DNA of 64,000 nt from Nitrincola alkalilacustris (GTDB taxonomy: Bacteria > Pseudomonadota > Gammaproteobacteria > Pseudomonadales > Balneatricaceae), in the NCBI RefSeq assembly GCF_008973755.1, contig NZ_WBOM01000007.1:124001-188000 (forward strand), in the 5' to 3' direction. Below the pieces are notes generated by a model that had not been told where the DNA came from, did not search any database, and saw only the letters and a list, made by a program, of their open reading frames with translations. Below are positions 37,107 through 47,414 of this stretch, piece by piece. A program made the position numbers and the translations under genes. The number at the start of each line of letters is the position of its first letter. The first letter of the stretch is position 1.

Positions 37107-38645
37107 TCAACTGTTGATGCTCGGCAACAGCGGCTTTTGCACCAGCTCGCTGAGGCGGCGGCTTTCCAGCAGTTCTATCGCGGCCTGGATATCCGGTGCG
37201 AAGAAGCGATCCTTATCGTAGTAGTCCACCTTCTCACGCAGCCACTGGCGCGCCTGTTCCAGCGGGGCTGTGGTTTTCATTCCATTGCGGAAGTCCAGAC
37301 CCTGGCAGGCGGCGAGCCATTCGATCGCCAGCACGGCGCGCGTATTGTCGGCCATCTCCCACAGGCGCTTGCCCGCGGCAGGGGCCATGGAAACATGGTC
37401 TTCCTGGTTGGCAGACGTGGGCAGACTGTCGACGCTGTGCGGATGCGCGAGTGCCTTGTTTTCGCTGGCAAGGGCGGCTGCCGTGACCTGCGCGATCATG
37501 AAGCCGGAGTTGACCCCGCCATTTTCGACCAGAAAAGGTGGCAACTGCGACATGTGCTTGTCCATCATCAGCGAAATGCGACGCTCGGTCAGCGAGCCTA
37601 TCTCGGCGATCGCCAGAGCGAGGTTATCCGCAGCCATGGCAACCGGTTCGGCATGGAAGTTACCGCCGGAGATGATGTCTCCCTCTTCCGCAAACACCAG
37701 TGGGTTGTCGGACACTGCGTTGGATTCCACCAGCAGCACCTCGGCAGCCTGGCGTATCTGCGTCAGACAGGCGCCCATCACCTGAGGCTGGCAGCGCAGT
37801 GAGTAGGGGTCCTGTACCTTGTCGCAGTGACTGTGTGAGTCGCTGATCTCGCTGCGCTCCTGTAGCAGGTGGCGATAGCCTGCAGCGGCATCTATCTGGC
37901 CCTGCTGTCCACGGATAGCGTGGATACGGGCATCAAAGGGGCTGCGCGAGCTGAGTGTGGCTTCGACGGTCAGTGAGCCGCACACGGTTGCTGCGGCGTA
38001 CAGATCTTCAGCCTCAAACAGGCCACGCAGGGCATAGGCGGTGGACACCTGGGTGCCGTTCAGCAGTGCCAGACCCTCTTTCGGAGCCAGAGCCAGCGGC
38101 TCCAGACCTGCCACCAGCAGCGCTTCGCTGGCGCTGAGCCACTCACCACGATAGCGAGCCTTGCCTTCGCCGAGCAGTACGGCGCTCATATGTGCGAGCG
38201 GCGCCAGGTCGCCGGATGCACCGACAGAACCCTTCACCGGAATGCAGGGGTAGATCTCGGCATTGATCAGGGTGATCAGTGCATCGATCACCTTACGGCG
38301 AATGCCAGAGAAGCCACGTGCCAGGCTGTTGACCTTGAGCACCATGATCAGGCGCACCAGATCATCGGAGATGGCTGCACCGATACCGGTCGCGTGTGAC
38401 AGCACCAGTGAGCGCTGCAGGCTTTCCAGATCCTCATGCTTGATCCGGGTCTGTGCCAGCAGGCCAAAGCCCGTGTTGATGCCGTATACGGTGCGATCTT
38501 CAGCAACCACCTGATTCACGCAGCTTACCGATGCCTCGATAGCCGTATTGGCGCTCGTTGGTATTTCAATGCTGACAGGGCTGCTGTACACCTGGCGCAG
38601 CTGCGCCAGGGTCATCTGTCCTGGTTGGATAACCAGCTTACTCAT
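37107..38645 (-). CDS. hutH: histidine ammonia-lyase
   Basis: Deaminates histidine to urocanate, the first step of the Hut pathway. It has 512 residues. The MIO prosthetic group forms from Ala144-Ser145-Gly146 in [14 protein letters not shown]. Catalytic Tyr54 is in VYGINTGFG. The ATG at 38643-38645 overlaps the hutU stop by 4 bp and has AGGAGA upstream. It is the last gene of hutI-G-U-H. Confidence 0.98.
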   Translation of the reverse strand: MSKLVIQPGQMTLAQLRQVYSSPVSIEIPTSANTAIEASVSCVNQVVAEDRTVYGINTGFGLLAQTRIKHEDLESLQRSLVLSHATGIGAAISDDLVRLIMVLKVNSLARGFSGIRRKVIDALITLINAEIYPCIPVKGSVGASGDLAPLAHMSAVLLGEGKARYRGEWLSASEALLVAGLEPLALAPKEGLALLNGTQVSTAYALRGLFEAEDLYAAATVCGSLTVEATLSSRSPFDARIHAIRGQQGQIDAAAGYRHLLQERSEISDSHSHCDKVQDPYSLRCQPQVMGACLTQIRQAAEVLLVESNAVSDNPLVFAEEGDIISGGNFHAEPVAMAADNLALAIAEIGSLTERRISLMMDKHMSQLPPFLVENGGVNSGFMIAQVTAAALASENKALAHPHSVDSLPTSANQEDHVSMAPAAGKRLWEMADNTRAVLAIEWLAACQGLDFRNGMKTTAPLEQARQWLREKVDYYDKDRFFAPDIQAAIELLESRRLSELVQKPLLPSINS

Positions 38646-40348
38646 TTTGTTTCTCCTGTAGCGATCATCGGCAGATCCAGTCCATTCTCTCTGGCACAAT
38701 CGATCGCGATATCATAACCCGCGTCGGCATGACGCATCACTCCTGTGCCGGGGTCATTGCGCAGTACGCGTCCCAGACGCGCATGAGCAGCATCGGTACC
38801 ATCAGCCACGATCACGACACCTGAGTGCTGTGAGAAGCCCATGCCGACACCGCCGCCATGGTGCAGCGAAACCCAGGTGGCGCCGCCTGCAGTGTTCAGC
38901 AGGGCGTTCAGCAGCGGCCAGTCGGAGACAGCATCGGAGCCATCACGCATGCTTTCGGTTTCACGGTTGGGGCTGGCGACGGAGCCAGAATCCAGATGGT
39001 CACGACCGATTACAACCGGCGCTTTCAGCTCGCCGTTCTTCACCATCTCGTTGAACGCCTGACCCAGACGCACGCGATCCTTCAGACCGACCCAGCAGAT
39101 ACGCGCCGGCAGTCCCTGAAAGCTGATGCGCTCACGTGCCATATCCAGCCAGTTGTGCAGGTGTGGGTTGTCGGGGATCAGCTCCTTGACCTTGGCATCT
39201 GTCTTGTAGATATCTTCCGGATCACCCGACAGCGCCGCCCAGCGGAAGGGACCGATCCCCTGGCAGAAGAGCGGACGGATATAGGCCGGTACAAAGCCGG
39301 GGAAATCGAAGGCATTGCTGACACCCTCCTCCTTGGCCATCTGACGGATGTTGTTGCCATAGTCGAAGGTAGGAATGCCCTGCTGCTGGAACGCCAGCAT
39401 CGCCTGCACATGCACAGCCATGGACTGTTTGGCCGCTTTGACCACGACTTCTGGCTCGGTTTTGCCGCGCGCCACATATTCGTCCCAGGTCCAGCCGGAT
39501 GGCAGGTAGCCGTGCAGCGGATCGTGTGCGCTGGTCTGGTCGGTCACCATATCCGGGCGAATACCGCGGCGGACCAGCTCCGGCAGGATATCGGCAGCGT
39601 TACCGCACAGACCGATCGACACAGCCTTACACTCTTCGGTGTAACGCTTGATGCGTGCCAGGGCATCGTCGAGATCAGTGGCCTGCTCGTCCAGATAGCG
39701 GGTACGCAGGCGGAAATCGATGCTGGTCTGCTGGCATTCGATATTCAGTGAACAGGCACCGGCCAGTGTGGCGGCCAGAGGCTGTGCGCCGCCCATGCCA
39801 CCCAAGCCAGCGGTCAGAATCCAGCGGCCTTTCAGGCTGCCGTCATAGTGCTGACGACCCGCTTCAACGAAGGTTTCGTAGGTACCCTGCACGATGCCCT
39901 GTGAGCCGATATAGATCCAGGAACCGGCCGTCATCTGGCCGTACATCATCAGACCCTTGCGATCCAGCTCGTTGAAATGCTCCCAGTTGGCCCAGTGCGG
40001 GACCAGGTTGGAGTTGGCGATCAGTACGCGTGGTGAGTCTGGATGGGTCTTGAACACGCCGACCGGCTTACCGGACTGCACCAGCAGGGTTTCATCGTTT
40101 TCCAGACGCTTGAGCACCTCAACGATCTTGTCAAAACACTGCCAGTCACGTGCGGCACGGCCGATACCACCATAGACCACGAGATCTTCCGGGCGCTCGG
40201 CGACATCCGGGTGCAGGTTGTTCATCAGCATGCGCATGGCCGCTTCTGTCAGCCAGTTCTTGCAGCTCAGCTCGCTGCCAGTGGGCGCTTTGATGACACG
40301 GCTTGGATCGTGGCGGTTACCGGTATGGATGGGGCTTGTTGCGGTCAT
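38642..40348 (-). CDS. hutU: urocanate hydratase
   Basis: NAD-dependent conversion of urocanate to imidazolonepropionate. It has 568 residues. Family segments: [38 protein letters not shown]-like region, [36 protein letters not shown] and [11 protein letters not shown]-like [18 protein letters not shown]. The ATG at 40346-40348 has GAGGATAACGAC directly before it. A gap of 100 bp separates it from hutG upstream; no terminator is apparent there. Confidence 0.97.
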   Translation of the reverse strand: MTATSPIHTGNRHDPSRVIKAPTGSELSCKNWLTEAAMRMLMNNLHPDVAERPEDLVVYGGIGRAARDWQCFDKIVEVLKRLENDETLLVQSGKPVGVFKTHPDSPRVLIANSNLVPHWANWEHFNELDRKGLMMYGQMTAGSWIYIGSQGIVQGTYETFVEAGRQHYDGSLKGRWILTAGLGGMGGAQPLAATLAGACSLNIECQQTSIDFRLRTRYLDEQATDLDDALARIKRYTEECKAVSIGLCGNAADILPELVRRGIRPDMVTDQTSAHDPLHGYLPSGWTWDEYVARGKTEPEVVVKAAKQSMAVHVQAMLAFQQQGIPTFDYGNNIRQMAKEEGVSNAFDFPGFVPAYIRPLFCQGIGPFRWAALSGDPEDIYKTDAKVKELIPDNPHLHNWLDMARERISFQGLPARICWVGLKDRVRLGQAFNEMVKNGELKAPVVIGRDHLDSGSVASPNRETESMRDGSDAVSDWPLLNALLNTAGGATWVSLHHGGGVGMGFSQHSGVVIVADGTDAAHARLGRVLRNDPGTGVMRHADAGYDIAIDCARENGLDLPMIATGETK

Positions 40349-40448
40349 GTCGTTATCCTCGTCTTTCTTATGTTCAGTCTTGTCCGGCAAGGGTTGTGGC
40401 CGGATAGGCAGTTGTTGCCAGAATAGCTAATGCCAGATAGTTGGCTGT

Positions 40449-41480
40449 TCAGGTTGCGTTTGAGTGGTGCTGTAGTCCGTTGAGCGAGTAGCCCTGGGTG
40501 ATCTGATGAATCAGACGGGCACCCAGTCGGGCTGTATGTGAATCGGTATCGTAGGCCGGGTTGAGCTCGGCGAGATCGACCAGGCGCAGCTTGCCGCTGT
40601 TACGGATCATGATCAGCAGCGGCTCGATCACTTCAAGCGATACGCCTCGCGCGGCCGGAGCGCTGACACCGGGGGCTGTGGCCGCCGGGAATACATCCAT
40701 ATCGATCGTCAGATAGATCAGATCGCAGCTGCTGATAAAGTCATGCAGTGCCTGACGCAGGTCCGGCAGGTCGTTCTGTGTCATCTGCAGATCTTCACGC
40801 ACCATCACTCGCAGCGATTCGGCACGCTGAAATAGCGCAGGCGTGTTGCTCATGCGGCTGACGCCCAGGCAGGCATAGATGAACGGCCATCCCAGGTCTT
40901 GGCTGCGTTGTGCAATCTGGCTGAAAGGCGTGCCGGAAGACGGGCGTTGGCTGTTATGGTCGCGCAGATCAAAATGGGCATCGAAATTGATGATGCCGAC
41001 GCGCGGAGCATGTGCCATGGGCTGTCTGGCAAGATGCAGGGCCAGCCCGGACCAGCTACCGAACGCGATCTCATGACCACCTCCCAGTACCACCGGCAGG
41101 TGGCCCTGATCCAGCAGCTTGCCGACCGTTTCAGCCAGCTGTTGCTGCGCTGCTTCCAGCGCATCATCCAGGCAGACCACGGTACCGCACTCATACAGCG
41201 GTGCATCATGATGTACCGGCAGACTGGCCAGTGCACGACGCAGTGCAAGAGGGCCTTCGGCAGCTCCGGTGCGACCCTGATTGCGCCGCACGCCGGCATC
41301 GCTGGCAAATCCGAGCAGGGCAATGCCGGGAGAGTTGTCATGAGAGCTGTTGGAAGGAGCGCCGAGAGAGATCGGCTGAATCAGCTGATGCCAGCGCCGA
41401 CTGTTGGCTTCGGGATCGACCCGACCGGTCCAGCTTGCCATCTGGGATTCTGCTCCCAGCCAATTGATCTGATCGGTCAT
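40449..41480 (-). CDS. hutG: formimidoylglutamase
   Basis: Arginase-superfamily manganese enzyme splitting N-formimidoyl-glutamate into glutamate and formamide. It has 343 residues. Metal ligands are in GGGHEIAFG, NFDAHFDLRD and YLTIDMDVF. Start at 41478-41480 shares one base with the hutI stop (TGATG) and has GGGGAG upstream. Presence of this arginase-type HutG, with no hutF in the window, indicates the four-enzyme pathway rather than the five-step Pseudomonas route. Confidence 0.95.
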   Translation of the reverse strand: MTDQINWLGAESQMASWTGRVDPEANSRRWHQLIQPISLGAPSNSSHDNSPGIALLGFASDAGVRRNQGRTGAAEGPLALRRALASLPVHHDAPLYECGTVVCLDDALEAAQQQLAETVGKLLDQGHLPVVLGGGHEIAFGSWSGLALHLARQPMAHAPRVGIINFDAHFDLRDHNSQRPSSGTPFSQIAQRSQDLGWPFIYACLGVSRMSNTPALFQRAESLRVMVREDLQMTQNDLPDLRQALHDFISSCDLIYLTIDMDVFPAATAPGVSAPAARGVSLEVIEPLLIMIRNSGKLRLVDLAELNPAYDTDSHTARLGARLIHQITQGYSLNGLQHHSNAT

Positions 41481-42691
41481 CAGCTGATCTCCCCTTGAAA
41501 TATACGTTGCTTGAGGCGGCCTGGCTGAATCGCATAGGCCAGTTCAGACGGGCTGTGGATATCCCAGACGCAGAAGTCAGCCTGGCGTCCGATGGCTAGT
41601 GTCCCGGCCTGTCCAGACAATCCAAGGGCGCGTGCCGCATGGCTGGTGACACCCTGAAGGGCCTCGGTAGGAGTCAGGCGAAACAGTGTGCAGGCCATAT
41701 TCAACATCAGGCTGAGCTGAAAAATTGGCGACGAGCCAGGGTTGCCATCAGTGGCAAGCGCCATGGGCACCTGATATTGGCGCAGCAGATCGATCGGCGG
41801 CACACGCGTATCGCGCAGCGTATAAAAAGCGCCGGGAAGTAATGTGGCAACGGTACCGGAAGCGGCCATCGCCTTGATGCCGTCCTCATCCAGCCATTCG
41901 ATATGATCCGCCGAAAGCGCCTGATAGCGCGCTGCCAGTGCAGAGCCGCCCAGATTGGAGAGCTGCTCGGCATGGGCTTTCACGCGCAGATCATGCTCCT
42001 GAGCTGCCTGAAAGACGCGTTCACACTGCGCGACACTGAAGCCGATCCCTTCGCAGAAGACATCCACCGCATCGGCCAGTTTTTCTGCTGCTGCCGCCGG
42101 GATGATCTCGTTGCAGATCAGATCGATATAGCCGTCTGCGTTGTCCTTGAACTCGGGCGGCAGCGCATGTGCCGCGAGCAGGGTTGTGACCACGTTGACA
42201 GGCTGCTCATCGCCCAGACGGCGGGCTACGCGCAGCATTTTCAACTCATCCTTAAGAGTCAGGCCATAGCCGGATTTGATCTCAACAGTTGTCACGCCAT
42301 CCTGGATCAGCGCCTGCAGTCGGGGCAGTGCGGCCTGGTACAGCTCCTCTTCGCTGGACGCGCGGGTTGCACGCACGGTGCTGATGATGCCACCGTCACG
42401 ACGGGCGATCTCTTCGTAGCTGACCCCTTCGAGTCGCTGTTCGAACTCATCGGCACGTGAGCCACCGAATATCAGATGGGTATGGCAATCGATCAGGCCT
42501 GGCGTAATCACCCCGCCACTATGGGTCGTTTCTGCATTCTCTATCAGTTCATCAGACAGCTCACTCATTGGGCAGAGCTGGACTATCTCATTGCCGACGA
42601 CAAGCAGTGCCATCTTCTCGTCACTGGTTTGCCGACCATCAAACAGGATGGCATCACGCCACAGGCGGGTGGTGTCTTGTCTGTTGATCAT
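41480..42691 (-). CDS. hutI: imidazolonepropionase
   Basis: Amidohydrolase-superfamily enzyme opening the imidazolone ring to give N-formimidoyl-glutamate. It has 403 residues. Metal-binding segments are [28 protein letters not shown] and [19 protein letters not shown] is also typical. The ATG at 42689-42691 has GGAG 7 bases upstream. It is first in the hut operon; a HutC box lies 25 bp upstream of the start. Confidence 0.97.
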   Translation of the reverse strand: MINRQDTTRLWRDAILFDGRQTSDEKMALLVVGNEIVQLCPMSELSDELIENAETTHSGGVITPGLIDCHTHLIFGGSRADEFEQRLEGVSYEEIARRDGGIISTVRATRASSEEELYQAALPRLQALIQDGVTTVEIKSGYGLTLKDELKMLRVARRLGDEQPVNVVTTLLAAHALPPEFKDNADGYIDLICNEIIPAAAAEKLADAVDVFCEGIGFSVAQCERVFQAAQEHDLRVKAHAEQLSNLGGSALAARYQALSADHIEWLDEDGIKAMAASGTVATLLPGAFYTLRDTRVPPIDLLRQYQVPMALATDGNPGSSPIFQLSLMLNMACTLFRLTPTEALQGVTSHAARALGLSGQAGTLAIGRQADFCVWDIHSPSELAYAIQPGRLKQRIFQGEIS

Positions 42692-42715
42692 GGCGTGCTC
42701 CGTTATGTTTGTATT

Positions 42716-42725
42716 TGTATATACA
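42716..42725. promoter_or_regulatory. HutC box upstream of hutI
   Basis: TGTATATACA, a perfect palindrome matching the known HutC operator core, 25 bases before the hutI ATG and probably overlapping its promoter. Confidence 0.75.
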
Positions 42726-42926
42726 TTTAACAATTTCAGGATCAATGTCAAGCCCTGCCCTGAAAAAAATTCGACCACTCAACATGTGATATTGCTTTTG
42801 GTCATGTGGTCATGAAGCGTAATTATAGTCCTGATCCCTTATCTATGCTAAGACTCACCGAATTCTTCATCTGTAGCTTGTGTGTGTTTTTTGTACAGGA
42901 AAGGTTGACAGGATTTTGTCTGTTAA

Positions 42927-42936
42927 TGTATATACA
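42927..42936. promoter_or_regulatory. HutC box upstream of the YjiH-type gene
   Basis: Second identical TGTATATACA, flanked by AA and TTTA like the first (ACATTTA on the 3' side in both), 74 bases before the YjiH-type start. It suggests the membrane protein is in the Hut regulon. Confidence 0.75.
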
Positions 42937-43009
42937 TTTATGAAGCCTGTAATCCGAAGCCTTTACCTGAAAACCTTAGCCCAACAAAAACAAACATGAG
43001 GTAACCGCC

Positions 43010-44347
43010 ATGTCCGATCAGAATCATCTTTCCGAATCTGCTGTACCCGCGTCAGGGTCAGACTGGAAGCTGATCATGAAAATGCTGCTTCCCAGCCTGC
43101 TGGGTATCTTTATCTTTTTCGTACCTCTGACCATTAACGGTCGAACCACGATTCCGCTGGATCATATGGTCACGGGGCTGCGAACTCTGCTGGGGTCGGG
43201 CACGGCCTGGTATGCACTGGCGATGATTGTGGCTGGCGCCCTCTATCCGCTGATCACCGGTAAATGGAAAGAGAGCCTGACAGAGAAGATCTTCACCCTG
43301 CTCAAGCTGTTCGGTGTGCTGGCGGCAATCCTGGCGATCAGTGGTTGGGGGCCTGCCGTATTGCAGGCACCGAACATGCTGCCCTTCCTGTTCAATACGC
43401 TGGTGGTGTCGGTCGGGTTGATCGTTCCGCTGGGGGCGATATTTCTCGCTCTTCTGATCAGTTATGGTTTGCTGGAATTTGTCGGTGTGATGTGTCAGCC
43501 CTTCATGCGCCCGCTGTTCAGAACACCTGGCCGCTCGGCTATCGATGCCGTGGCATCCTTTGTCGGCAGCTACTCGATCGGCCTGCTGATCACCAACCGC
43601 GTTTATACCGCTCGGCAGTACTCCGCCAAGGAGGCCGCCATCATCGCGACCGGTTTCTCGACCGTTTCCGCCACCTTCATGCTGGTGGTGGCGCGCACGC
43701 TGGATCTGATGAGTATGTGGAACCTCTACTTCTGGCTGACGCTGCTGATCACCTTTATCGTCACGGCTATCACGGTACGCCTGCCACCACTGCGAGGTAT
43801 GGATGATCAGTGTGAACGGGTTGACGATACTATCCCGGCGCGTGAGCGTATTCCGGCTGCCTGGAAGGCAGGGCTTGAGGCAGCGTCACGTGCGCCCTCA
43901 TTGGCGCAGGGAGTGTTGTTGAATGTGCGTGAGGGTCTGATCATGGCGATCAGCATACTGCCCTCCATCATGTCGGTCGGCCTGATCGGTCTGCTGGTGG
44001 CGAATCACACCCCCTTCTTCGACTGGCTGGGGTTGATCTTCTATCCCTTTGTTGCGGTATGGGGCCTGCCTGAGGCGCTGGAGCTGTCGCGTGCAGCGGC
44101 TGCAGGACTGGCCGAGATGTTCCTGCCGGCGTTGCTGATGCGTGAGGCTGAGCTGGTGGCGCGCTTTGCAGCAGCGATCGTATCGGTATCGTCGATCCTG
44201 TTTTTCTCTGCGTCGATTCCCTGCATTCTGTCTACCAGCATCCCCCTGTCGGTACCCAGAATCCTGGCTGTCTGGTTTATCCGTGTGGCGCTGAGCCTGT
44301 TTCTGGCAGTGCCGGCAGCCTGGTTTGCCGTCTGGATGGCTGGCTGA
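43010..44347 (+). CDS. YjiH-type membrane protein, candidate histidine/urocanate transporter
   Basis: Integral membrane protein of 445 residues with about 9-11 helices, of the YjiH/nucleoside-recognition (Gate) domain group. Recognisable stretches are LLPSLLGIFIFFVPLTINGRTTIPLDHM, SAIDAVASFVGSYSIGLLITNRVYTARQYSAKEAAIIATGFSTVS and the C-terminal repeat-like half with AAAGLAEMFLPALL. GAGG lies 8 bases before the ATG. It diverges from hutI, is followed convergently by hutC and has a HutC box upstream. No other histidine permease is in the cluster, so a transport role is likely, but the substrate is inferred. Confidence 0.85.
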   Translation: MSDQNHLSESAVPASGSDWKLIMKMLLPSLLGIFIFFVPLTINGRTTIPLDHMVTGLRTLLGSGTAWYALAMIVAGALYPLITGKWKESLTEKIFTLLKLFGVLAAILAISGWGPAVLQAPNMLPFLFNTLVVSVGLIVPLGAIFLALLISYGLLEFVGVMCQPFMRPLFRTPGRSAIDAVASFVGSYSIGLLITNRVYTARQYSAKEAAIIATGFSTVSATFMLVVARTLDLMSMWNLYFWLTLLITFIVTAITVRLPPLRGMDDQCERVDDTIPARERIPAAWKAGLEAASRAPSLAQGVLLNVREGLIMAISILPSIMSVGLIGLLVANHTPFFDWLGLIFYPFVAVWGLPEALELSRAAAAGLAEMFLPALLMREAELVARFAAAIVSVSSILFFSASIPCILSTSIPLSVPRILAVWFIRVALSLFLAVPAAWFAVWMAG

Positions 44348-44370
44348 GTCTTTAAACCACCATTATCATG

Positions 44371-44403
44371 ACCACCGGCGTCAGTTCTGATTCCGGTGGT
44401 TTT
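44371..44403 (+). terminator. terminator between the YjiH-type gene and hutC
   Basis: ACCACCGG (44371-44378) and CCGGTGGT (44393-44400) form a perfect 8-bp stem with a 14-base loop, followed by TTTT (counting the last stem base). It lies 24 bp after the YjiH-type stop and overlaps the 3' end of convergent hutC. Confidence 0.7.
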
Positions 44404-45112
44404 GCTGGCGCCTGACGGAGGAGCGAAGCTTGTAGCGGTTACCCGGATGCAGCAGGCGTGCGTAGCTGATCAGGTGATCGCCGGACCAGGTGCGCCGGAT
44501 CATGCTCAGGCAGGGCTGATTGATCTCGGTTTCGAGCCAGGAGGCCGACTGTGCATCCGGCAGCATCGCTTCCACGACATGCTCAAGGTCGGTGATCGGG
44601 CAGGCGGCTACCAGCACTTCGTTAGGTGTCTGGCGTGAAAAGTCCGTGTCCAGATAGTTTGGCACCCAGCGTGGATTGACATAGCGGTTCTCGAGCTGGA
44701 TCGCGATGTCATTTTCGCGGTGCACGATGATGCTGTGAAACACCTTGCTGCCGACCCGAACACCCAACCTCAGGGCTATCTCATCATCGGCATTGAGCTC
44801 TTCGCACAACAGCACACGATTGCTGTAGAGGTGTCCGCGACTGCGAACCTCCTCAGCGATGTTGTTGATCTCGGACAGTGGCGACTCCGATTTCTGGTCG
44901 GTGACAAAAGTACCGAGCCCGGGCTGTCGCACCAGATAGCCCTCCTGTACCAGATCGCGTATCGCCTTGTTGGCGGTCATGCGGCTGACACCGAAGTCTC
45001 GGGCCAGCTGCTCCTCCGGCGGGATCTTGTGATGCACGGCAAAACGACCGGAGTGTATCTCCTCAAGCAGATATTGCTTGATCTGCAGAAAGCGTGGTTT
45101 CGGATTGTTCAC
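44381..45112 (-). CDS. hutC: histidine utilisation repressor HutC (GntR family)
   Basis: Transcription repressor of hut genes, induced by urocanate. It has 243 residues. The winged helix-turn-helix (FAVHHKIPPEEQLARDFGVSRMTANKAIRDLVQEGYLVRQPGLGTFV) is at about 23-70, and the UTRA effector domain fills the rest. It starts with GTG at 45110-45112; no nearby ATG fits. Its gene has no TGTATATACA box, in contrast to hutI and the YjiH-type gene. Confidence 0.93.
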   Translation of the reverse strand: MNNPKPRFLQIKQYLLEEIHSGRFAVHHKIPPEEQLARDFGVSRMTANKAIRDLVQEGYLVRQPGLGTFVTDQKSESPLSEINNIAEEVRSRGHLYSNRVLLCEELNADDEIALRLGVRVGSKVFHSIIVHRENDIAIQLENRYVNPRWVPNYLDTDFSRQTPNEVLVAACPITDLEHVVEAMLPDAQSASWLETEINQPCLSMIRRTWSGDHLISYARLLHPGNRYKLRSSVRRQQNHRNQN

Positions 45113-45343
45113 ATCGAGTCCAGAAAGTCATGAATGCACTGGTTGGGAGCCTGTCTGGCTTTCCCGCAGTAGATCAGTGCCAAGTCAGGCAGGCTACTAG
45201 AGTAAAGCCTGATGCAGGGTTTGTCATCCTGCATTGCAAGGGCAGTAAATTCTGTCTGCGGGAGTTGACGTCAGCCAGCTGTGCTAAACTCATCTGAGGG
45301 TAACCAATGACGCTGGACTCAGGGTTCATCAAGAGACCTTAAT

Positions 45344-46081
45344 ATGCTCAAACCAGCCGTAAAATCGTTTCTGTACATTCTGTGGATGCTGCTGATCCCA
45401 CTGCCGCTCGTTGCTGATCATGATGAAGCGCTGCGCTTCCATGTTCCCGCTGCCGACTACCCACCCTATGTGATTATCGAAGGTGACAGTATCACCGGTC
45501 TGATGGTGGACCCCTTGCGCATCGCTGCCGAGCGTCTGGGGCTTGAGCTGTTGCTGATACCCTTGCCGACCAAGCGTGCTGATCTGATGCTGCAACAGCA
45601 TGAGATTGATGTTCGCTTCAAATCACCAGACTGGGTTGCCGATCCGGAAAACTATCTGTGGAGTGATCCAATTCTGATCGCCGACGATATTCTGATTTAC
45701 CGCCGCGATGCGGGTTTACAGATCAAGAGGGTTGAAGATCTCAGGGGTATGGTGGTTCTGGTCGGGCTGGGCTACCACTACCCGACTCTGCACGAGCTGT
45801 TTGATCAGGAGCAGGCCAGGCGAGTGGATTTTGCCTTTACGCGTGATATCCTGCCAGCCCTGCTTCGAGAGGATACTGAGGAGCCGCGCGTTGCGGTGCT
45901 GAATGCCGAAGTGGTGCGCTGGCTGATCAATGAAGACCCGCAGCTGGCGGATAAAGTCGAGTTGTCAGACTGGGTGGTTCACTCTTCTCCCCTTAAGTAT
46001 CAGTTTGTTCTCTCTGCCCGCATGCAGGAGCTGGTACCGAAACTGAATGCCGAGCTGGCCAGGGTGTTGGCCGGGCAGTAG
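45344..46081 (+). CDS. orphan periplasmic amino-acid-type binding protein (SBP_bac_3-like)
   Basis: Protein of 245 residues with a signal peptide (ending PLVA-DH) and one periplasmic binding domain of the polar amino acid/family 3 type: FHVPAADYPPYVIIEGDSITGLMVDPLRIAAERLGLEL, then RADLMLQQHEIDVRF and a LRGMVVLVGLGYHYP segment. No ABC permease or ATPase is adjacent. It could feed another transporter or a sensor. It lies between hutC and puuB copy 2 with a 14-bp convergent gap to the latter. Confidence 0.85.
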   Translation: MLKPAVKSFLYILWMLLIPLPLVADHDEALRFHVPAADYPPYVIIEGDSITGLMVDPLRIAAERLGLELLLIPLPTKRADLMLQQHEIDVRFKSPDWVADPENYLWSDPILIADDILIYRRDAGLQIKRVEDLRGMVVLVGLGYHYPTLHELFDQEQARRVDFAFTRDILPALLREDTEEPRVAVLNAEVVRWLINEDPQLADKVELSDWVVHSSPLKYQFVLSARMQELVPKLNAELARVLAGQ

Positions 46082-46095
46082 GTGCACACCTTTTC

Positions 46096-47394
46096 TCAGA
46101 ACAGATCCTTGAACTTGTACCAGAGCATACCGGTGGCCAGCAGTGGTGAGCGCAGTCTGTCGCCGCCCGGAAAGGTCATATGTGGAACACGGGCAAACAG
46201 ATTGAAGCGATCACGTTCGCCGCTGATCGCTTCGCCCACAACCTTCGCCGCCAGGTGGCTTGCATTCAGGCCGTGTCCGGCATATGCCTGGGCAAAATAG
46301 ATTGATGGGCAATCCGGCAACTGGCCTATCTGTGGCAGTCGGTTCGCACCTATGCCAAGCATGCCGCCCCATTGGTAATCGATGCGCACATCGCCGAGTT
46401 GCGGAAACACCTTGCGGATATTCGGCTGCAGAGCAGAGGCAATATTCTTCGGGTCCTTACCCGTGTAGGTGCACAGCCCGCCGAACAGTAAGCGCTTGTC
46501 GGCAGTGATACGATAATAATCCAACTCGATGCGCAGATCTGCCACAGCCATATTGCGTGGCATCAGATTACGGCATACCTCGTCACCCAGCGGTTCTGTA
46601 ACCACTATATAGCTGCCTGCCGGCAGTATCTTGCCACCCAGCCAGGGCTCAAGGCGTGAAGGCAGGTATCCATTTGCGGCCATCACCAACTGGTCACAGG
46701 TCACGCGACCAGAGGCAGTCATTACCTGAGGCCGATCACCCTTGATAACCTGGGTGACAGCTGAGTTTTCATACAGACGCGCACCGAGTGACTGGGCAAC
46801 TGCCGCTTCACCCAGTACCAGATTAAGGGGGTGCAGATGACCACTGCCCTCGTCAATCATGCCGCCGAGATAAAAGTCAGAGTTGACCACCTCCTCCTTC
46901 AGGCCCGCCTTATCCACAAACTTCAGCGCATGCGGATAGTGCAGAGATTGCAGTTCCTCAAAATCCTCCTCCAGCGCTTTCATATGCCGCGGTCGCGTAG
47001 CCAGATCACTGTAGCCCAGCGTGAGGTCACAGGCGATATCATGATCGGCAATCCGCTGCTTGACGATCTCAAGCGCTTCAATGCCCATCAGCTTCAGTTG
47101 GTGGACACCTTCGTCACCGATCTGATGGCGAAACTGGTCCAGACCATGACCGATACCGCGGATCAGCTCGCCACCGTTTCTGCCGGATGCCCCCCAGCCG
47201 ATCCGGTTGGCTTCCAGCAGAATAACGGAGTAGCCGCGTTGCGACAGCTCGATGGCGGTGTTGACGCCGGTGAATCCGCCGCCCAGTACACAGATATCGG
47301 CCTGGTGCTCACCCTTCAGTTCAGGAAACTCAAGGGCGCTGTTGCAGGTGGCGGCATACCAGGAGGGGGCATGCCGGTTGTTTGAAGGTGACAT
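46096..47394 (-). CDS. puuB: gamma-glutamylputrescine oxidase-like FAD oxidoreductase, copy 2
   Basis: DAO-family FAD enzyme of 432 residues, related to copy 1 at 30311-31594. It has CVLGGGFTGVNTAIELSQRGYSVILLEA, GWGASGRNGGELIRG and the C-terminal YQWGGMLGIGANRLPQIG and FAQAYAGHGLNASHLAAK. It lies 20 bp downstream of puuA on the same strand, the natural place for the oxidase acting on gamma-glutamylputrescine. The two copies may differ in substrate. Confidence 0.9.
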   Translation of the reverse strand: MSPSNNRHAPSWYAATCNSALEFPELKGEHQADICVLGGGFTGVNTAIELSQRGYSVILLEANRIGWGASGRNGGELIRGIGHGLDQFRHQIGDEGVHQLKLMGIEALEIVKQRIADHDIACDLTLGYSDLATRPRHMKALEEDFEELQSLHYPHALKFVDKAGLKEEVVNSDFYLGGMIDEGSGHLHPLNLVLGEAAVAQSLGARLYENSAVTQVIKGDRPQVMTASGRVTCDQLVMAANGYLPSRLEPWLGGKILPAGSYIVVTEPLGDEVCRNLMPRNMAVADLRIELDYYRITADKRLLFGGLCTYTGKDPKNIASALQPNIRKVFPQLGDVRIDYQWGGMLGIGANRLPQIGQLPDCPSIYFAQAYAGHGLNASHLAAKVVGEAISGERDRFNLFARVPHMTFPGGDRLRSPLLATGMLWYKFKDLF

Positions 47395-47414
47395 AAAGAC
47401 TCTGTGCTTGTCAG

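Larger units (their letters stand above)
42692..43009. other. divergent regulatory region between hutI and the YjiH-type gene
   Basis: No gene is supported. It carries two identical HutC-type boxes, one near each gene, and presumably the two divergent promoters. Poly-A/T tracts occur around 42760-42800. Confidence 0.7.

Noticed and set aside
45212-45234. ATGCAGG-N9-CCTGCAT inverted repeat upstream of hutC as its operator
   Set aside because: Arms differ from the TGTATATACA boxes and the site has no second copy in the window; unsupported as a regulatory site.
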